A stretch of DNA of 64,000 nucleotides from an uncultured Lachnospiraceae bacterium (GTDB lineage: Bacteria; Bacillota; Clostridia; Lachnospirales; Lachnospiraceae), in NCBI GenBank assembly GCA_910585715.1, contig CAJUEX010000001.1:62001-126000 (forward strand), in the 5' to 3' direction. Made by a program: the position numbers and the translations under genes. Positions 43,900 to 52,467 of the stretch are shown here, piece by piece. The notes under the pieces were generated by a model. The model saw nothing but the letters and a program-made list of their open reading frames with translations, made no database searches and was not told where the DNA came from. Position 1 is the first letter of the stretch. Each line of letters starts with the position of its first letter.

Positions 43900-44604
43900 C
43901 TAAAACCCGTCAAGACATTCCTCAATGCTCCGGAGCTTTTCCAAAAGTTCCTTTTTTCTCTCCTGCCTTCTTATGCTGTCACTCTTTTTCCCCGTTTCCA
44001 GATACTCAATGTTCCGGATCGTTGCTTCCTTTTCCTTTTTTAAGTATTGAAAAAGCACCGGATGCCTTTCCTTAATCAGAATCGGTCCGTACACTTCTTC
44101 TTTTGACGTATATGCACTAACCTCTGCTGTACTCTTTTCTGCCCTCATTATGGAATAATACTTTCCATCCTCATAAATCATATTTTCTTTGACGATGCTG
44201 TAATGATTCTGTAAAAGGAACCGGCGCACCAGCCATATTTCCGACTGTGGCTGCAAAATCAGGTTTTTTATGGTATTAAGCCGTTTTATGGCATCCTCTA
44301 AAATATGAATCGTAAGTCTGCCGCCCATTCCTGCACAAATCAGTGTATCTGCTTCGCCCTCTTCCAAGGCTGCTGCTCCATCTGACAGTCTGGTTGTTAT
44401 GTAGTGAGCCAGCCCTTTCCGTTCAATATTTTCCTTTGCACGAAGCAGGGGACCCTGATTGACATCCATTGCAATGACAAAACTGCATTTTCCTTCTTCA
44501 ATCAGGCAGATGGAAACATATCCGTGGTCACAGCCAATGTCTGCCGGCCTGTCTCCTTCTTCCACCATATCCACAATTGCCCTTAAGCGTTTTGATAATT
44601 CCAT
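43900..44604 (-). CDS. trmK: tRNA (adenine(22)-N(1))-methyltransferase
   Basis: A 234-residue SAM-dependent methyltransferase: RLRAIVDMVEEGDRPADIGCDHGYVSI gives the SAM motif (DIGCDHG), then GMGGRLTIHILED and the QPQSE motif. It methylates A22 of tRNA. The C-terminal coiled coil (KEKEATIRNIEYL, RRQERKKELLEKL) is typical. It overlaps nothing but follows rpoD by 13 nt and precedes nif3-like, the conserved Firmicutes order rpoD-trmK-yqfO. Confidence 0.95.
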   Translation of the reverse strand: MELSKRLRAIVDMVEEGDRPADIGCDHGYVSICLIEEGKCSFVIAMDVNQGPLLRAKENIERKGLAHYITTRLSDGAAALEEGEADTLICAGMGGRLTIHILEDAIKRLNTIKNLILQPQSEIWLVRRFLLQNHYSIVKENMIYEDGKYYSIMRAEKSTAEVSAYTSKEEVYGPILIKERHPVLFQYLKKEKEATIRNIEYLETGKKSDSIRRQERKKELLEKLRSIEECLDGF

Positions 44605-44617
44605 AGCTTCCTGCCTG

Positions 44618-45727
44618 TCAGTCCAAATAATCTTTCAGTTTCCTGCTTCTGCTTGGATGACGAAGCTTTCTCAAGGCTTTTGCCTCAATCTGACGAATAC
44701 GTTCACGAGTCACATTAAATTCTTTTCCCACTTCCTCCAGGGTTCTTGCACGTCCGTCGTCTAAGCCGAAACGAAGCTTTAACACTTTCTGCTCTCTTTC
44801 CGTCAGCGTATCCAGCACTTCTCCCAGCTGCTCCCTTAACAGAGTAAATGCCGCCGCATCAGCAGGTACCGGAACATTATCATCCTGAATAAAATCACCT
44901 AAGTGGGAATCTTCCTCTTCTCCGATAGGGGTCTCTAAAGATACCGGCTCCTGGGAAATCTTCAATATCTCCCTTACCCGGTCTTCCGGCATATTGATTT
45001 CTGCCGCAATTTCTTCAGGAGTGGGTTCCCGTCCCAATTCCTGCAAAAGCTGTCTGCTGACTCTTATAAGTTTATTGATGGTTTCCACCATATGGACCGG
45101 AATACGGATGGTTCTGGCCTGATCTGCAATAGCCCTTGTAATTGCCTGACGAATCCACCATGTGGCATAAGTGGAAAATTTAAAGCCCTTTCTGTAATCA
45201 AACTTTTCTACAGCCTTAATAAGCCCAAGATTTCCCTCCTGAATCAAATCAAGGAAAAGCATCCCTCTTCCCACATACCTTTTGGCAATGCTCACCACCA
45301 GACGAAGGTTTGCTTCTGCTAACCTTTTCTTTGCCTCTTCATCGCCCATTTCCAACTTCTTTGCAAGCTCAATTTCCTCCTCTGCATTTAAAAGCGGCAC
45401 CTTGCCTATTTCCTTTAAATACATACGGACCGGATCTTCAATACTGACGCCGTCCGGAACGGAAAGATCGATGTTCTCCACATCCACATCTTCCCCTTCC
45501 GCTAAAATAATCTCTTCATCCGGCTCCTCTTCTTCGGTTATGCGAAGTATATCCACACCTGACTGTTCCAAGGTTTCCAATATCTTATCAAACTGTTCCT
45601 CTTCCAATGGCATATCATTAAAAAAATCACTAATCTCCTGATATTCCAAAACATTTTTCTTCTTTTTGGCAAGGCTTAAGAGATTTTTCAGTTTCTCTTC
45701 AAACTTTGCTAATGTGTTTTCGTCCAT
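44618..45727 (-). CDS. rpoD: Primary sigma factor RpoD (SigA)
   Basis: A 369-residue housekeeping sigma factor. Region 1.2 begins near DPVRMYLKEIGKVPLL, region 2 includes NLRLVVSIAKRYVGRGMLFLDLIQEGNLGL and FSTYATWWIRQAITRAIADQ, region 3 follows and region 4 includes TLTEREQKVLKLRFGL and TRERIRQIEAKALRKLRHP. The acidic N-terminus (about 1-80, region 1.1-like) is short. It follows dnaG by 41 nt in the same order as the classical macromolecular synthesis operon. Confidence 0.98.
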   Translation of the reverse strand: MDENTLAKFEEKLKNLLSLAKKKKNVLEYQEISDFFNDMPLEEEQFDKILETLEQSGVDILRITEEEEPDEEIILAEGEDVDVENIDLSVPDGVSIEDPVRMYLKEIGKVPLLNAEEEIELAKKLEMGDEEAKKRLAEANLRLVVSIAKRYVGRGMLFLDLIQEGNLGLIKAVEKFDYRKGFKFSTYATWWIRQAITRAIADQARTIRIPVHMVETINKLIRVSRQLLQELGREPTPEEIAAEINMPEDRVREILKISQEPVSLETPIGEEEDSHLGDFIQDDNVPVPADAAAFTLLREQLGEVLDTLTEREQKVLKLRFGLDDGRARTLEEVGKEFNVTRERIRQIEAKALRKLRHPSRSRKLKDYLD

Positions 45728-45767
45728 TTAGTTATCCTTCCTTCCTAAATCTGTTCCTATTTTAACC

Positions 45768-47540
45768 TTATTCCAGAGAAATATGCGCTTTTTTCAGTTC
45801 TTCCAATGCCCTCTTGCCTGCAAGAACCTTATCTAAAGCGGTTACATCCCTCCCCATTCTTTCCGTATAATATTGATAGCTGCATTCCTTTACCCTGATA
45901 ATAATGTCCCGGAATGCTTTCTCTCTGTCCTGCTTCGTTTCCAATGCCTCCAGCTTGGTATTAAAAAGGTCCGCCACTTCCCTTTGTTCTTTCTCATCGG
46001 AAAACATGCTGATAATTCCCGCCGGATTCATTGCTCCTTCTTCCAGCTGTGCAAACAGCTTTTCCGCCACTTTTATATAAAGCTCCTGAATAAAGTCACT
46101 TGCCACAATATATTTTTTTACTATGGGATATGACTTTGGCTCCTCAATAAGCCATGTAAACAATACCTTCCTGGCCCTGCTGCCCGGCTCCTCTTTCTTT
46201 TCCCTGCTCTGTATGCCGGATTTGGGCCTTGCCGTTTCCCTTACCAGCCCTGTCTTTGCCGCATAAGAAGAAACAAGCTTCCTTAAATTCTCAAAGCCTA
46301 TGTGATATTTTTCAGCCACCGCCTCAATATAATTTTCCCGCTCCACTTCTTCCGTAAAATTGCAAAGCTTTCTTGCAATTTCATTGTGAAATCTTGTCTT
46401 TCCTTCCGGGTCTGCCAGATCGAATTCTCTTTGCAGGATGCGCAGTTCGAAAAAGAAGCTGTTTTCCGCCTCCTCCATGCGCTTTTCAAAGGCTTCCTTT
46501 CCAAGATTCTTTATAAATTCATCCGGGTCCTTATATGGCTCTAAATTAATGACCTTTCCGGTAAGCCCCACTTCTCTTAAAATGCCTATGGCGCGCAACG
46601 CCGCCTTTGTTCCTGCCCCGTCACTGTCGTAAGATAACAGCACCTGTTCTGTATAACGCCTTAACAGATTGGCCTGTCCGCTTGTAAAAGCAGTTCCGAG
46701 GGAGGCCACAGCCTGATTGAAGCCAGCCTGATGCATGGCAATCACATCCATATAGCCTTCACATAAAATCATATTGTTTTTACGGGATGTACGGGCAAAA
46801 TTCAAGCCATACAGGTTCCGGCTCTTATCAAACACCTCTGTTTCAGGAGAGTTGAGATATTTGGGCTCGCCGTCTCCCATAACCCTTCCCCCGAAACCAA
46901 TGACCCGGTGGTTAATATCCTGTATGGGAAACATGACACGGTTCCAGAACTTATCGCACATTCCAATCTTTTCACTGTAGCTTACAAGCCCGGCTGCCTT
47001 AAGCAGTTCATCCTCATAGCCCTTCTTTTTCAAATATAGGTATAAATCGTTACTGGTTTTATTAGAATAGCCAAGCCCGAACCCCTTCATGGTTTCTTCG
47101 CTCAACTGTCTCTTTCTCAAATATTCATATCCCGTCTGCCCATGCTTGGACCGAAGCTGATAAAAGAAATACTTTGCAGCCTCTTTATTGATTTCCAAAA
47201 GAGCTGCCCGCCTGCTTTCCTTTTTTTTCGTCTCTTCGTTATATTCCAGCTCCGGCAGCGGCACCCCAGCCCGGTCTGCCAGCATCTTTACCGCTTCTGC
47301 AAAAGTAAAATTCTCATAATTCATAATGAAGGTAAATACATTTCCTCCTGCACCGCAGCCAAAGCAATAATACATCTGCTTGTGGGGCGATACGGAAAAA
47401 GATGAGGTTTTTTCATTGTGGAAGGGACACAGCCCAAAATAGCTTGCTCCTTTTTTCTGCATACGAACATAGCCTGAAATCACATCTACAATATCATTTT
47501 TTTGTCTTATCTCTTCGATTACCTCTTCCGGATAATACAA
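45768..47540 (-). CDS. dnaG: DNA primase
   Basis: About 590 residues. The zinc-binding domain (GLCPFHNEKTSSFSVSPHKQMYYCFGCGAGG), the TOPRIM core (EGYMDVIAMHQAGF, SYDSDGAGTKAA) and a C-terminal DnaB-interacting region are present. It lays RNA primers. The start is TTG at 47540, after AAAAGGAAGTGGG; YYPEEVIEEIRQKNDIVDVI then matches the usual DnaG beginning. The frame stays open upstream for 27 more codons to 47621, but those come from repeat copy C and are not part of primase. The repeat lies in the dgt-dnaG intergenic space. Confidence 0.95.
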   Translation of the reverse strand: MYYPEEVIEEIRQKNDIVDVISGYVRMQKKGASYFGLCPFHNEKTSSFSVSPHKQMYYCFGCGAGGNVFTFIMNYENFTFAEAVKMLADRAGVPLPELEYNEETKKKESRRAALLEINKEAAKYFFYQLRSKHGQTGYEYLRKRQLSEETMKGFGLGYSNKTSNDLYLYLKKKGYEDELLKAAGLVSYSEKIGMCDKFWNRVMFPIQDINHRVIGFGGRVMGDGEPKYLNSPETEVFDKSRNLYGLNFARTSRKNNMILCEGYMDVIAMHQAGFNQAVASLGTAFTSGQANLLRRYTEQVLLSYDSDGAGTKAALRAIGILREVGLTGKVINLEPYKDPDEFIKNLGKEAFEKRMEEAENSFFFELRILQREFDLADPEGKTRFHNEIARKLCNFTEEVERENYIEAVAEKYHIGFENLRKLVSSYAAKTGLVRETARPKSGIQSREKKEEPGSRARKVLFTWLIEEPKSYPIVKKYIVASDFIQELYIKVAEKLFAQLEEGAMNPAGIISMFSDEKEQREVADLFNTKLEALETKQDREKAFRDIIIRVKECSYQYYTERMGRDVTALDKVLAGKRALEELKKAHISLE

Positions 47541-47561
47541 CTTGTCCCACTTCCTTTTATT

Positions 47562-47696
47562 CCTGCGGGCAGCGAGCCAAGTGATTGCGTGCAAACATTT
47601 GGCGACTGCCGCGAGGGTCAAATCCCCCGCCCCTTGGGCGTTTCAAATTTGATGCCCCACTGCTTGCGGCGGGGTCTTTGACTCCTGCGGGCAATG
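47562..47696 (+). repeat. Dispersed ~130 bp repeat, copy C
   Basis: Matches copies A and B throughout (GCAGCGAGCC, ATTGCGTGCA, CATTTGGCGACTGCCGC, GGTCAAATCCC, GCGTTTCAA). CCTGCGGGCA occurs at both ends as a short direct repeat. It separates dgt from dnaG, and its edge is about 10 nt from the dnaG RBS. Confidence 0.82.
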
Positions 47697-47713
47697 GGGA
47701 AAACAACCATGCG

Positions 47714-48721
47714 CTAACCATGCCATGTTTTCGGAATAAAGATTTCTTCATACTTGGCAATGGCAAACCGGTCTGTCATACCCGCTATATGGTCGCATAC
47801 AATCCGTTCCTTTGGCGTATTATCCCGTTCCATAATTTGCAACAGCTCCTTTGGCAACAGCTCCAAATGCTTCAGATAGTAGGTATAAAGGGCTTCTATA
47901 AGCATCTCTGCTTTTCCTTCCTCGCTTTTGGCAACCGGATTCTGATATACATGCTCAAACATAAAGGTTCTGATATCTTTCATGGCCTGAGCAACCGGTT
48001 CCGACATGACAATGTCATTTTTCCCCCTGCTGTTCACTACGATGTCATGTATAAAATGATCCAGCCTCTCTCTTGTAGTATAGCCGATTACCTTTCCGAT
48101 AGACCAGGGTACATCTGCATCCTTTAACAGATTGGCACGGATGGCATCATCCATATCATGGTGGATATAAGCTATCTTATCGGACAGTCTTACAATTTTC
48201 CCCTCCAGGGTAGCCGGAACACTGGCTGTCTGATGGTTCCGTATGCCATCTCTCACCTCATAGGTCAGATTCAGCCCCATGCCGTCTTTCTCCAGCACAT
48301 CCACTGTTCTGACGCTCTGGTCACTATGTACGAATCCAAGAGGACATATATTATTCAGCGCCCGCTCTCCTGCATGTCCAAAAGGAGTATGCCCCAAATC
48401 ATGTCCCAGTGCAATTGCTTCTACCAAATCTTCATTTAATAAAAGGGCCTTTGCAATGGTTCTGGCATTTTGAGAAACCTCAAGAGTGTGGGTAAGCCTG
48501 GTACGGTAGTGGTCACCGTCCGGAGCCAGAAATACCTGTGTCTTATCCTTTAAACGACGAAAAGATTTACTATGGAGAATCCGGTCCCTGTCCCTTTGAA
48601 AGACCGGACGGATGTCGCATTGCTCCTCTTTCCGCCCCCTTCCCTTGGAATTCCGGCTTAAACATGCATAAGGACTTAGATATTCACTTTCTCTTTCTTC
48701 CAATTGCTCTCTGATGGTCAT
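47714..48721 (-). CDS. dgt: Deoxyguanosine triphosphate triphosphohydrolase-like protein
   Basis: A 335-residue HD-domain enzyme: RRLKDKTQVFLAPDGDHYRTRLTHTLEVSQNART near 60 gives the substrate-binding arginines and the H of the HD motif, and LGHDLGHTPFGHAGERALN near 110 gives the HD metal centre. It hydrolyses dNTPs to nucleosides and triphosphate, keeping dNTP levels down. The ATG at 48721 lies in a leader with a weak RBS. First gene of the replication/transcription cluster. Confidence 0.93.
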   Translation of the reverse strand: MTIREQLEERESEYLSPYACLSRNSKGRGRKEEQCDIRPVFQRDRDRILHSKSFRRLKDKTQVFLAPDGDHYRTRLTHTLEVSQNARTIAKALLLNEDLVEAIALGHDLGHTPFGHAGERALNNICPLGFVHSDQSVRTVDVLEKDGMGLNLTYEVRDGIRNHQTASVPATLEGKIVRLSDKIAYIHHDMDDAIRANLLKDADVPWSIGKVIGYTTRERLDHFIHDIVVNSRGKNDIVMSEPVAQAMKDIRTFMFEHVYQNPVAKSEEGKAEMLIEALYTYYLKHLELLPKELLQIMERDNTPKERIVCDHIAGMTDRFAIAKYEEIFIPKTWHG

Positions 48722-48808
48722 GATATTCCCTCTATATGCTGTTTTTGGTTTCTTTTATATATTCGCTCAAAAATCGATAATTCCTTTTTTATTTTTAAAA
48801 TTTTTTTC

Positions 48809-49504
48809 TTAGCCCAAGACAGCCGCAAAAACAGGAGCTGACACTACCGTTATCAGACCGTTTACTACAATAGCAAGAGAGCTCATTGCACCCTGCACTT
48901 CCCCCATTTCAATCATCTTTGAAGTTCCTATTGCATGGGATGCGGTCCCTATGCATAATCCCTGGGCTACCGGTTCCTTAATCCGGAACCACTTTAACAT
49001 AGCCGGCCCCAATATGGCTCCCAGCAGCCCGGCCACAAGAGTTCCAACAATGGTGATTCCTGAAATCCCACCCAATTCTTCACAGGCACCAAGGGCAATT
49101 GCCGTAGTAATCGACTTAGGAAGCAGTGACACCATTAATTCCGGTTCCATTTTACATAAAGATGCCATTCCTGCAATAACAAGTCCATGGGCGATGCTGC
49201 CTGCCAGAACTCCGGCCAGAATAGCTGCCACATTTTTTCTCAACACCTGAAATTGCTTATATAAAGGGACTGCCAGACAAATAGTTGCCGGCGTAAGGAA
49301 ATAGGTAATATATTGTGCCCCCATGTCAAAGGTTTCATAATCCACATGAAATATCCATAACACCAAAATAATAAGGACCGTTGAAATCAAAAGGGGATTC
49401 AGAATAGGAAGCTTACATTTCTTTTGAAGCCACAGGGCAAAAAAATAGCAGCCAAGCCCAAGAGCCATTCCAAAATAGGTCCATTGTACCAGTAATTCAT
49501 TCAT
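48809..49504 (-). CDS. lrgB: LrgB-family membrane protein
   Basis: About 231 residues with six or more hydrophobic segments; the LrgB motif GISGITIVGTLVAGLLGAILGP and the following SHAIGTSKMIEMGEVQGAMSSLAI are recognisable. The start at ATG 49504 follows AAAGGAGG; the longer frame to 49546 is not supported. LrgAB/CidAB proteins affect murein hydrolase activity, and some members transport pyruvate or glycolate. It overlaps lrgA by 8 nt. Confidence 0.93.
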   Translation of the reverse strand: MNELLVQWTYFGMALGLGCYFFALWLQKKCKLPILNPLLISTVLIILVLWIFHVDYETFDMGAQYITYFLTPATICLAVPLYKQFQVLRKNVAAILAGVLAGSIAHGLVIAGMASLCKMEPELMVSLLPKSITTAIALGACEELGGISGITIVGTLVAGLLGAILGPAMLKWFRIKEPVAQGLCIGTASHAIGTSKMIEMGEVQGAMSSLAIVVNGLITVVSAPVFAAVLG

Positions 49505-49886
49505 TCTTTTCTTCCTCCTTTGCCCCGATTCTTTTTCTGTTTCCAAGCAGTTTCATAACAGACTGGGTTACTATGCCTGTCACTGCAGTAGTAATTATAG
49601 TAGAAACAACAATGGTTCCCACAACAGGCACAAATGCGCCCATCACTTTATCCATAACCGTAATCAGGCTGACACTGGGAGAAAGAAATAAAAGCGGCAT
49701 GATTGCCAAGAAGAACTCAGAAGTTTCTTCTATCTGTTCCAGCTTTAATATCCCCGTCATCAACAGCATAAACAAAATCAAAAGACCGTATATGCTTGCC
49801 GGGACCGGAAGCGGCAGCAGGCTGTGCAGCATTTCTCCCAAAAAGCAGACTCCCATAATAATCATAAATTGTTTCACATATTTCAT
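49497..49886 (-). CDS. lrgA: LrgA-family (holin-like) membrane protein
   Basis: A 129-residue protein with four hydrophobic segments; GEMLHSLLPLPVPASIYGLLILFMLLMTG is the LrgA/CidA signature, and the tail is basic (LLGNRKRIGAKEEEKNE). The ATG at 49886 follows TAGGAGTG. It probably works with LrgB in the membrane. A terminator lies between this gene and the upstream GerMN gene. Confidence 0.93.
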   Translation of the reverse strand: MKYVKQFMIIMGVCFLGEMLHSLLPLPVPASIYGLLILFMLLMTGILKLEQIEETSEFFLAIMPLLFLSPSVSLITVMDKVMGAFVPVVGTIVVSTIITTAVTGIVTQSVMKLLGNRKRIGAKEEEKNE

Positions 49887-49934
49887 ATAAGTCACTCCTA
49901 ACCCATTAAAAACCAGCACCCTCAGGCGTACTGT

Positions 49935-49968
49935 AAAAAACAGACTCAAAATCTCTTAAGAGTCTGTT
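49935..49968 (-). terminator. Terminator between the GerMN gene and lrgA
   Basis: AACAGACTC pairs with GAGTCTGTT around a 12-nt loop; the minus strand then reads TTTT. It ends the GerMN-lipoprotein transcript and lies 49 nt before lrgA. Confidence 0.8.
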
Positions 49969-50007
49969 AATGTTATCCATTTTTCACTTATTACACTATT
50001 ATTTTTC

Positions 50008-50622
50008 CTACTGCTCATTTTCCATGACCTGAATAAACTGCAGTTCTCCGTCATAAGCCGCATGTCCTGTTTCCAAGACCTTTCCTTCTACAGTAACTTT
50101 CACATTTTCACAACCATAGGCATCCAAAAAGGTATCTACAAGACCTCCTATTACGATGTATTCCCCGGCAGTTCCCATCATGGACACATATTCCCCAAAT
50201 TCCTTGGACATATCCAAATGCAAGAGCTTCGTATTGTTTTCATCTACATACACCGCTCTTACCTTTGTGTCCAGTGATACGATATTCACCTTTGCCAGCT
50301 CATCGATTAATGCTTCTACGGACCACTCATTTAAGGCAACTTCTTTATAAATGATTCCGTCTGCATTATCATTTCCATAATAGATAAGAACCTTGTTGCC
50401 TTCTTTTTCCTGCATAAGTTCTTTAATGTTATTGCTTCCCTGAGCATTGTTCTCTGCTGTATTATTTTCTTCCTCTTTTTCTTTTTCGTCAGGCTTTGTA
50501 TCGGCTTCTGTGGCAGAAACATCCCCTTTTTCCACGCCCTGTTCCTGCCCTGTTTTTCCGCAGGCAGCAAAGCTGAACAACACCATACAAAGCATTGCCG
50601 TAATGATAGCCTTTTTCTTCAT
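50008..50622 (-). CDS. GerMN-domain lipoprotein
   Basis: A 204-residue lipoprotein: lipobox FAAC after a 20-residue signal, then an acidic E/N/K linker (SATEADTKPDEKEKEEENN), then a GerMN domain (PF10646) from about residue 75 (LIYYGNDNADGIIYKEVALN, then VRAVYVDENNTKLLHLDMSKEFGEYVSMM). GerMN occurs in GerM of sporulating species and in other envelope proteins. The domain is known in spore formation, but I cannot tell whether this copy acts there. The ATG at 50622 follows AGCGGAGGAG. Confidence 0.9.
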   Translation of the reverse strand: MKKKAIITAMLCMVLFSFAACGKTGQEQGVEKGDVSATEADTKPDEKEKEEENNTAENNAQGSNNIKELMQEKEGNKVLIYYGNDNADGIIYKEVALNEWSVEALIDELAKVNIVSLDTKVRAVYVDENNTKLLHLDMSKEFGEYVSMMGTAGEYIVIGGLVDTFLDAYGCENVKVTVEGKVLETGHAAYDGELQFIQVMENEQ

Positions 50623-50698
50623 TTCAACTCCTCCGCTTTTCATTATTTCCAATTCCGTATTGCTTTTATCCCTATGTATTTATGTTCATCCCATGATA

Positions 50699-50733
50699 AC
50701 GAAAAACTCCCAAGAAAATCTTTCTTGGGAGTT
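50699..50733 (-). terminator. Terminator after tRNA-Leu(AAG)
   Basis: AACTCCCAAGAAA pairs with TTTCTTGGGAGTT, then TTTTT on the minus strand. It lies directly past the tRNA 3' end. Confidence 0.88.
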
Positions 50734-50735
50734 CA

Positions 50736-50819
50736 TGCGGGAGATGGGACTTGAACCCACACGTCTATACAGACACAAGATCCTTAGTCTTGCCTGTCTG
50801 CCAATTCCAGCACTCCCGC
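50736..50819 (-). tRNA. tRNA-Leu, anticodon AAG
   Basis: Acceptor arm GCGGGAG/CTCCCGC, D arm, anticodon stem CAAGA/TCTTG with loop CTAAGGA giving anticodon AAG, a long variable arm typical of class II tRNA, and T arm GTGGGTTCAAGTCCCAT. The 3' CCA is not encoded. A34 in the anticodon would need deamination to inosine to read CUU, CUC and CUA. Confidence 0.9.
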
Positions 50820-50931
50820 TGATGTCGAATTGGTTTTAAGCATGTTTCCATTTGCGACAAGGATTAGTATACCACAAAAACCGGATTTGTCAATATAATT
50901 TTTCATTTATGGATTGTTCTTTCCATTCCGG

Positions 50932-51178
50932 CTACTCTACTTTGCTTCCATCATCAAATTGGAAAAATGAATGATATTCACATCCCATAACGGAAGCCAT
51001 TCTTTCAAGCTCTTCCTGAGAAAGCTTTCCCGTTTCCAGCCTTTTGTTGATTGCCTGTAAAGACATTCCCATTTTTAAACCTAATTTTTCTACCGTAATC
51101 CCTGCTAACTCGCAGGCACTCTCTACTTTCTTTTGTATATTAATTTTTGCCGCCTCCTCTCTTTTTATTTTTGCTCAT
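50932..51178 (-). pseudogene. Small XRE-type helix-turn-helix gene, apparently frameshifted near its start
   Basis: The frame ending at 50932 encodes KKVESACELAGITVEKLGLKMG, SLQAINKRLETGKLSQEELERMASVMG and then CEYHSFFQF, a 60-70-residue helix-turn-helix (SinR/Cro-like). It has no ATG, GTG or TTG until well inside the domain. A promoter (51202-51229) points at an ATG at 51178 whose frame is one base off: the A5 run in AATAAAAAG (just downstream) would restore the frame if it were A4, giving an N-terminus of MSKNKREEAAKINIQ type. An alternative is a non-standard ATT start 8 nt after AGGAGG. Thus it is a disrupted, slippage-controlled or mis-sequenced gene. Confidence 0.62.
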
Positions 51179-51201
51179 TGCTAAATTCAAGCTTCATAAG
51201 T

Positions 51202-51229
51202 ATTATAACAAAATTAAAAACTTTTTCAA
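51202..51229 (-). promoter_or_regulatory. Promoter of the small HTH gene
   Basis: TTGAAA (51224-51229), 16-nt spacer, TATAAT (51202-51207) with TGT before it (extended -10). Confidence 0.75.
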
Positions 51230-51388
51230 GAGGGGCATTCTCTTATATGAAAATTTTTAAAGTGCCGGTTTTTAGAAAATATTTCTAATATAGATAAAAC
51301 CGCTTACATTTTTTACAATAACTAAAATAAGGGAAAACCTGTTGTCGTCGTAACAATACCTGTCGGATTTTTTTGATAAACAAAACCC

Positions 51389-51628
51389 TCAGGCAGTTTC
51401 CTCATAATTGCCCTGAAGATGTTCTTCCAGTATTTCTGCAGCCTGTTGTGCGCTTAAATTAGCCTTTAAAATAAATTTGTATAATAAATCTATATCCTTT
51501 GCCTTTTTCTCATTCATTAAAGCTTCCAGCTCGTCCTCTTCCTTCTCTATCCTTATTTTCAAAAGGCGGATTTCTTCTTTTTTCGCTTCAATCTTTTCTT
51601 CTATCGTTTTTCTTTGTCCTCTTGCCAT
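51389..51628 (-). CDS. Small coiled-coil protein, 79 residues
   Basis: Strongly charged and helical: KRKTIEEKIEAKKEEIRLLKIRIEKEEDELEALMNEKK forms a coiled coil, and the tail (LSAQQAAEILEEHL) looks like a short helical hairpin. The ATG at 51628 follows TTGGAGGT. It is predicted cytoplasmic, of unknown function. A similar role to phage or plasmid accessory proteins is possible, but nothing nearby supports a phage. Confidence 0.72.
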   Translation of the reverse strand: MARGQRKTIEEKIEAKKEEIRLLKIRIEKEEDELEALMNEKKAKDIDLLYKFILKANLSAQQAAEILEEHLQGNYEETA

Positions 51629-51779
51629 GGTTTACCTCCAATATAATTCAAAGATATTATAGTATGCGGACAAGTGTTCCATATTATTCATTTTTCTAAC
51701 ATATGATGTAAGCTTTTCCAGCAACTTCCTAATGCAGCAAAACAAACGTTCTGTCATAATAGCATTAGGGAGTGATAGC

Positions 51780-52064
51780 ATGACAAAGCCAGCAGAAGTA
51801 ATCTGCCAGTTTAAAAACGGGGAGATTATCCCCATCCGCTTCCGTATAGAGGATGAATTCAAAGAATGGCAGACTTTTACCGTACAAAAATATAAGCCGG
51901 CAAAAAAGCAGCTGGAAGCCCACAGGGCATACCATGACATAGGCGGCACGTTTCAAATTCCCAATATGTTGGAATATGACTGCAAAATAGAAGTTCTTGG
52001 ACTTGAAAAGACAGTGCAGCTTAGATATTTCATAAATGAATGCCGGTGGAAGGTAGTGTATTAA
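51780..52064 (+). CDS. Small hypothetical protein, 94 residues
   Basis: The ATG at 51780 follows GGGAGTG, 5 nt upstream; an upstream frame to 51732 has no RBS. The sequence is beta-rich: VICQFKNGEIIPIRFRIEDE, WQTFTVQKYK, YDCKIEVLGLEKTVQLRYF. No family recognised. A terminator follows 4 nt past the stop. Confidence 0.78.
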   Translation: MTKPAEVICQFKNGEIIPIRFRIEDEFKEWQTFTVQKYKPAKKQLEAHRAYHDIGGTFQIPNMLEYDCKIEVLGLEKTVQLRYFINECRWKVVY

Positions 52065-52067
52065 AAT

Positions 52068-52107
52068 AAATGCACTGAATCTCCTGAAAAAGATCCAGTG
52101 CATTTTT
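52068..52107 (+). terminator. Terminator after the 94-residue protein gene
   Basis: AAATGCACTG pairs with CAGTGCATTT around an 18-nt loop, followed by T residues. Confidence 0.7.
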
Positions 52108-52215
52108 CTTGATAATAATCACTTATTTATATACCCGTTTTCCAGTTTGTTTACACATTTGCTTACTTTTAAAAAATACTGTGCGCAAACCCACTTGTTT
52201 TGTAATAAAAAAAGA

Positions 52216-52299
52216 TGCAGGAAAAGGGACTTGAACCCTCATGGTATTGCTACCACACGGACCTGAACCGTGCGCGTCTGCCAATTCCGCCATTCCTGC
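52216..52299 (-). tRNA. tRNA-Leu, anticodon CAG
   Basis: Acceptor arm GCAGGAA/TTCCTGC, anticodon stem CACGG/CCGTG with loop TTCAGGT, giving anticodon CAG (codon CUG). A long variable arm and T arm GAGGGTTCAAGTCCCTT complete the structure. CCA is not encoded. Confidence 0.92.
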
Positions 52300-52404
52300 A
52301 TGCAAGAATTATTTTATCGTCTTTTTAACATTCTGTCAAGGAGTAAATTTTATATAATTTTTTTATATATTTTTTTCATACGCACCGTTTCATAATCCGA
52401 AAGT

Positions 52405-52440
52405 TAAAAAGGATGCGAATCTTCAATCGATTCGCATCCT
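52405..52440 (-). terminator. Terminator after the FliD-like gene
   Basis: AGGATGCGAATC pairs with GATTCGCATCCT, then TTTTTAA on the minus strand. It is 28 nt past the FliD-like stop. Confidence 0.88.
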
Positions 52441-52467
52441 ATATATTCCTGTCTTTCCTTGTACAAG

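Noticed and set aside
47541..47621. N-terminal extension of DnaG
   Set aside because: The codons come from dispersed repeat copy C; the TTG start with an RBS at 47540 gives the normal primase N-terminus.
47585..48127. 180-residue plus-strand frame opposite dgt
   Set aside because: It is antisense to dgt and begins in repeat copy C; dgt motifs on the minus strand are convincing.
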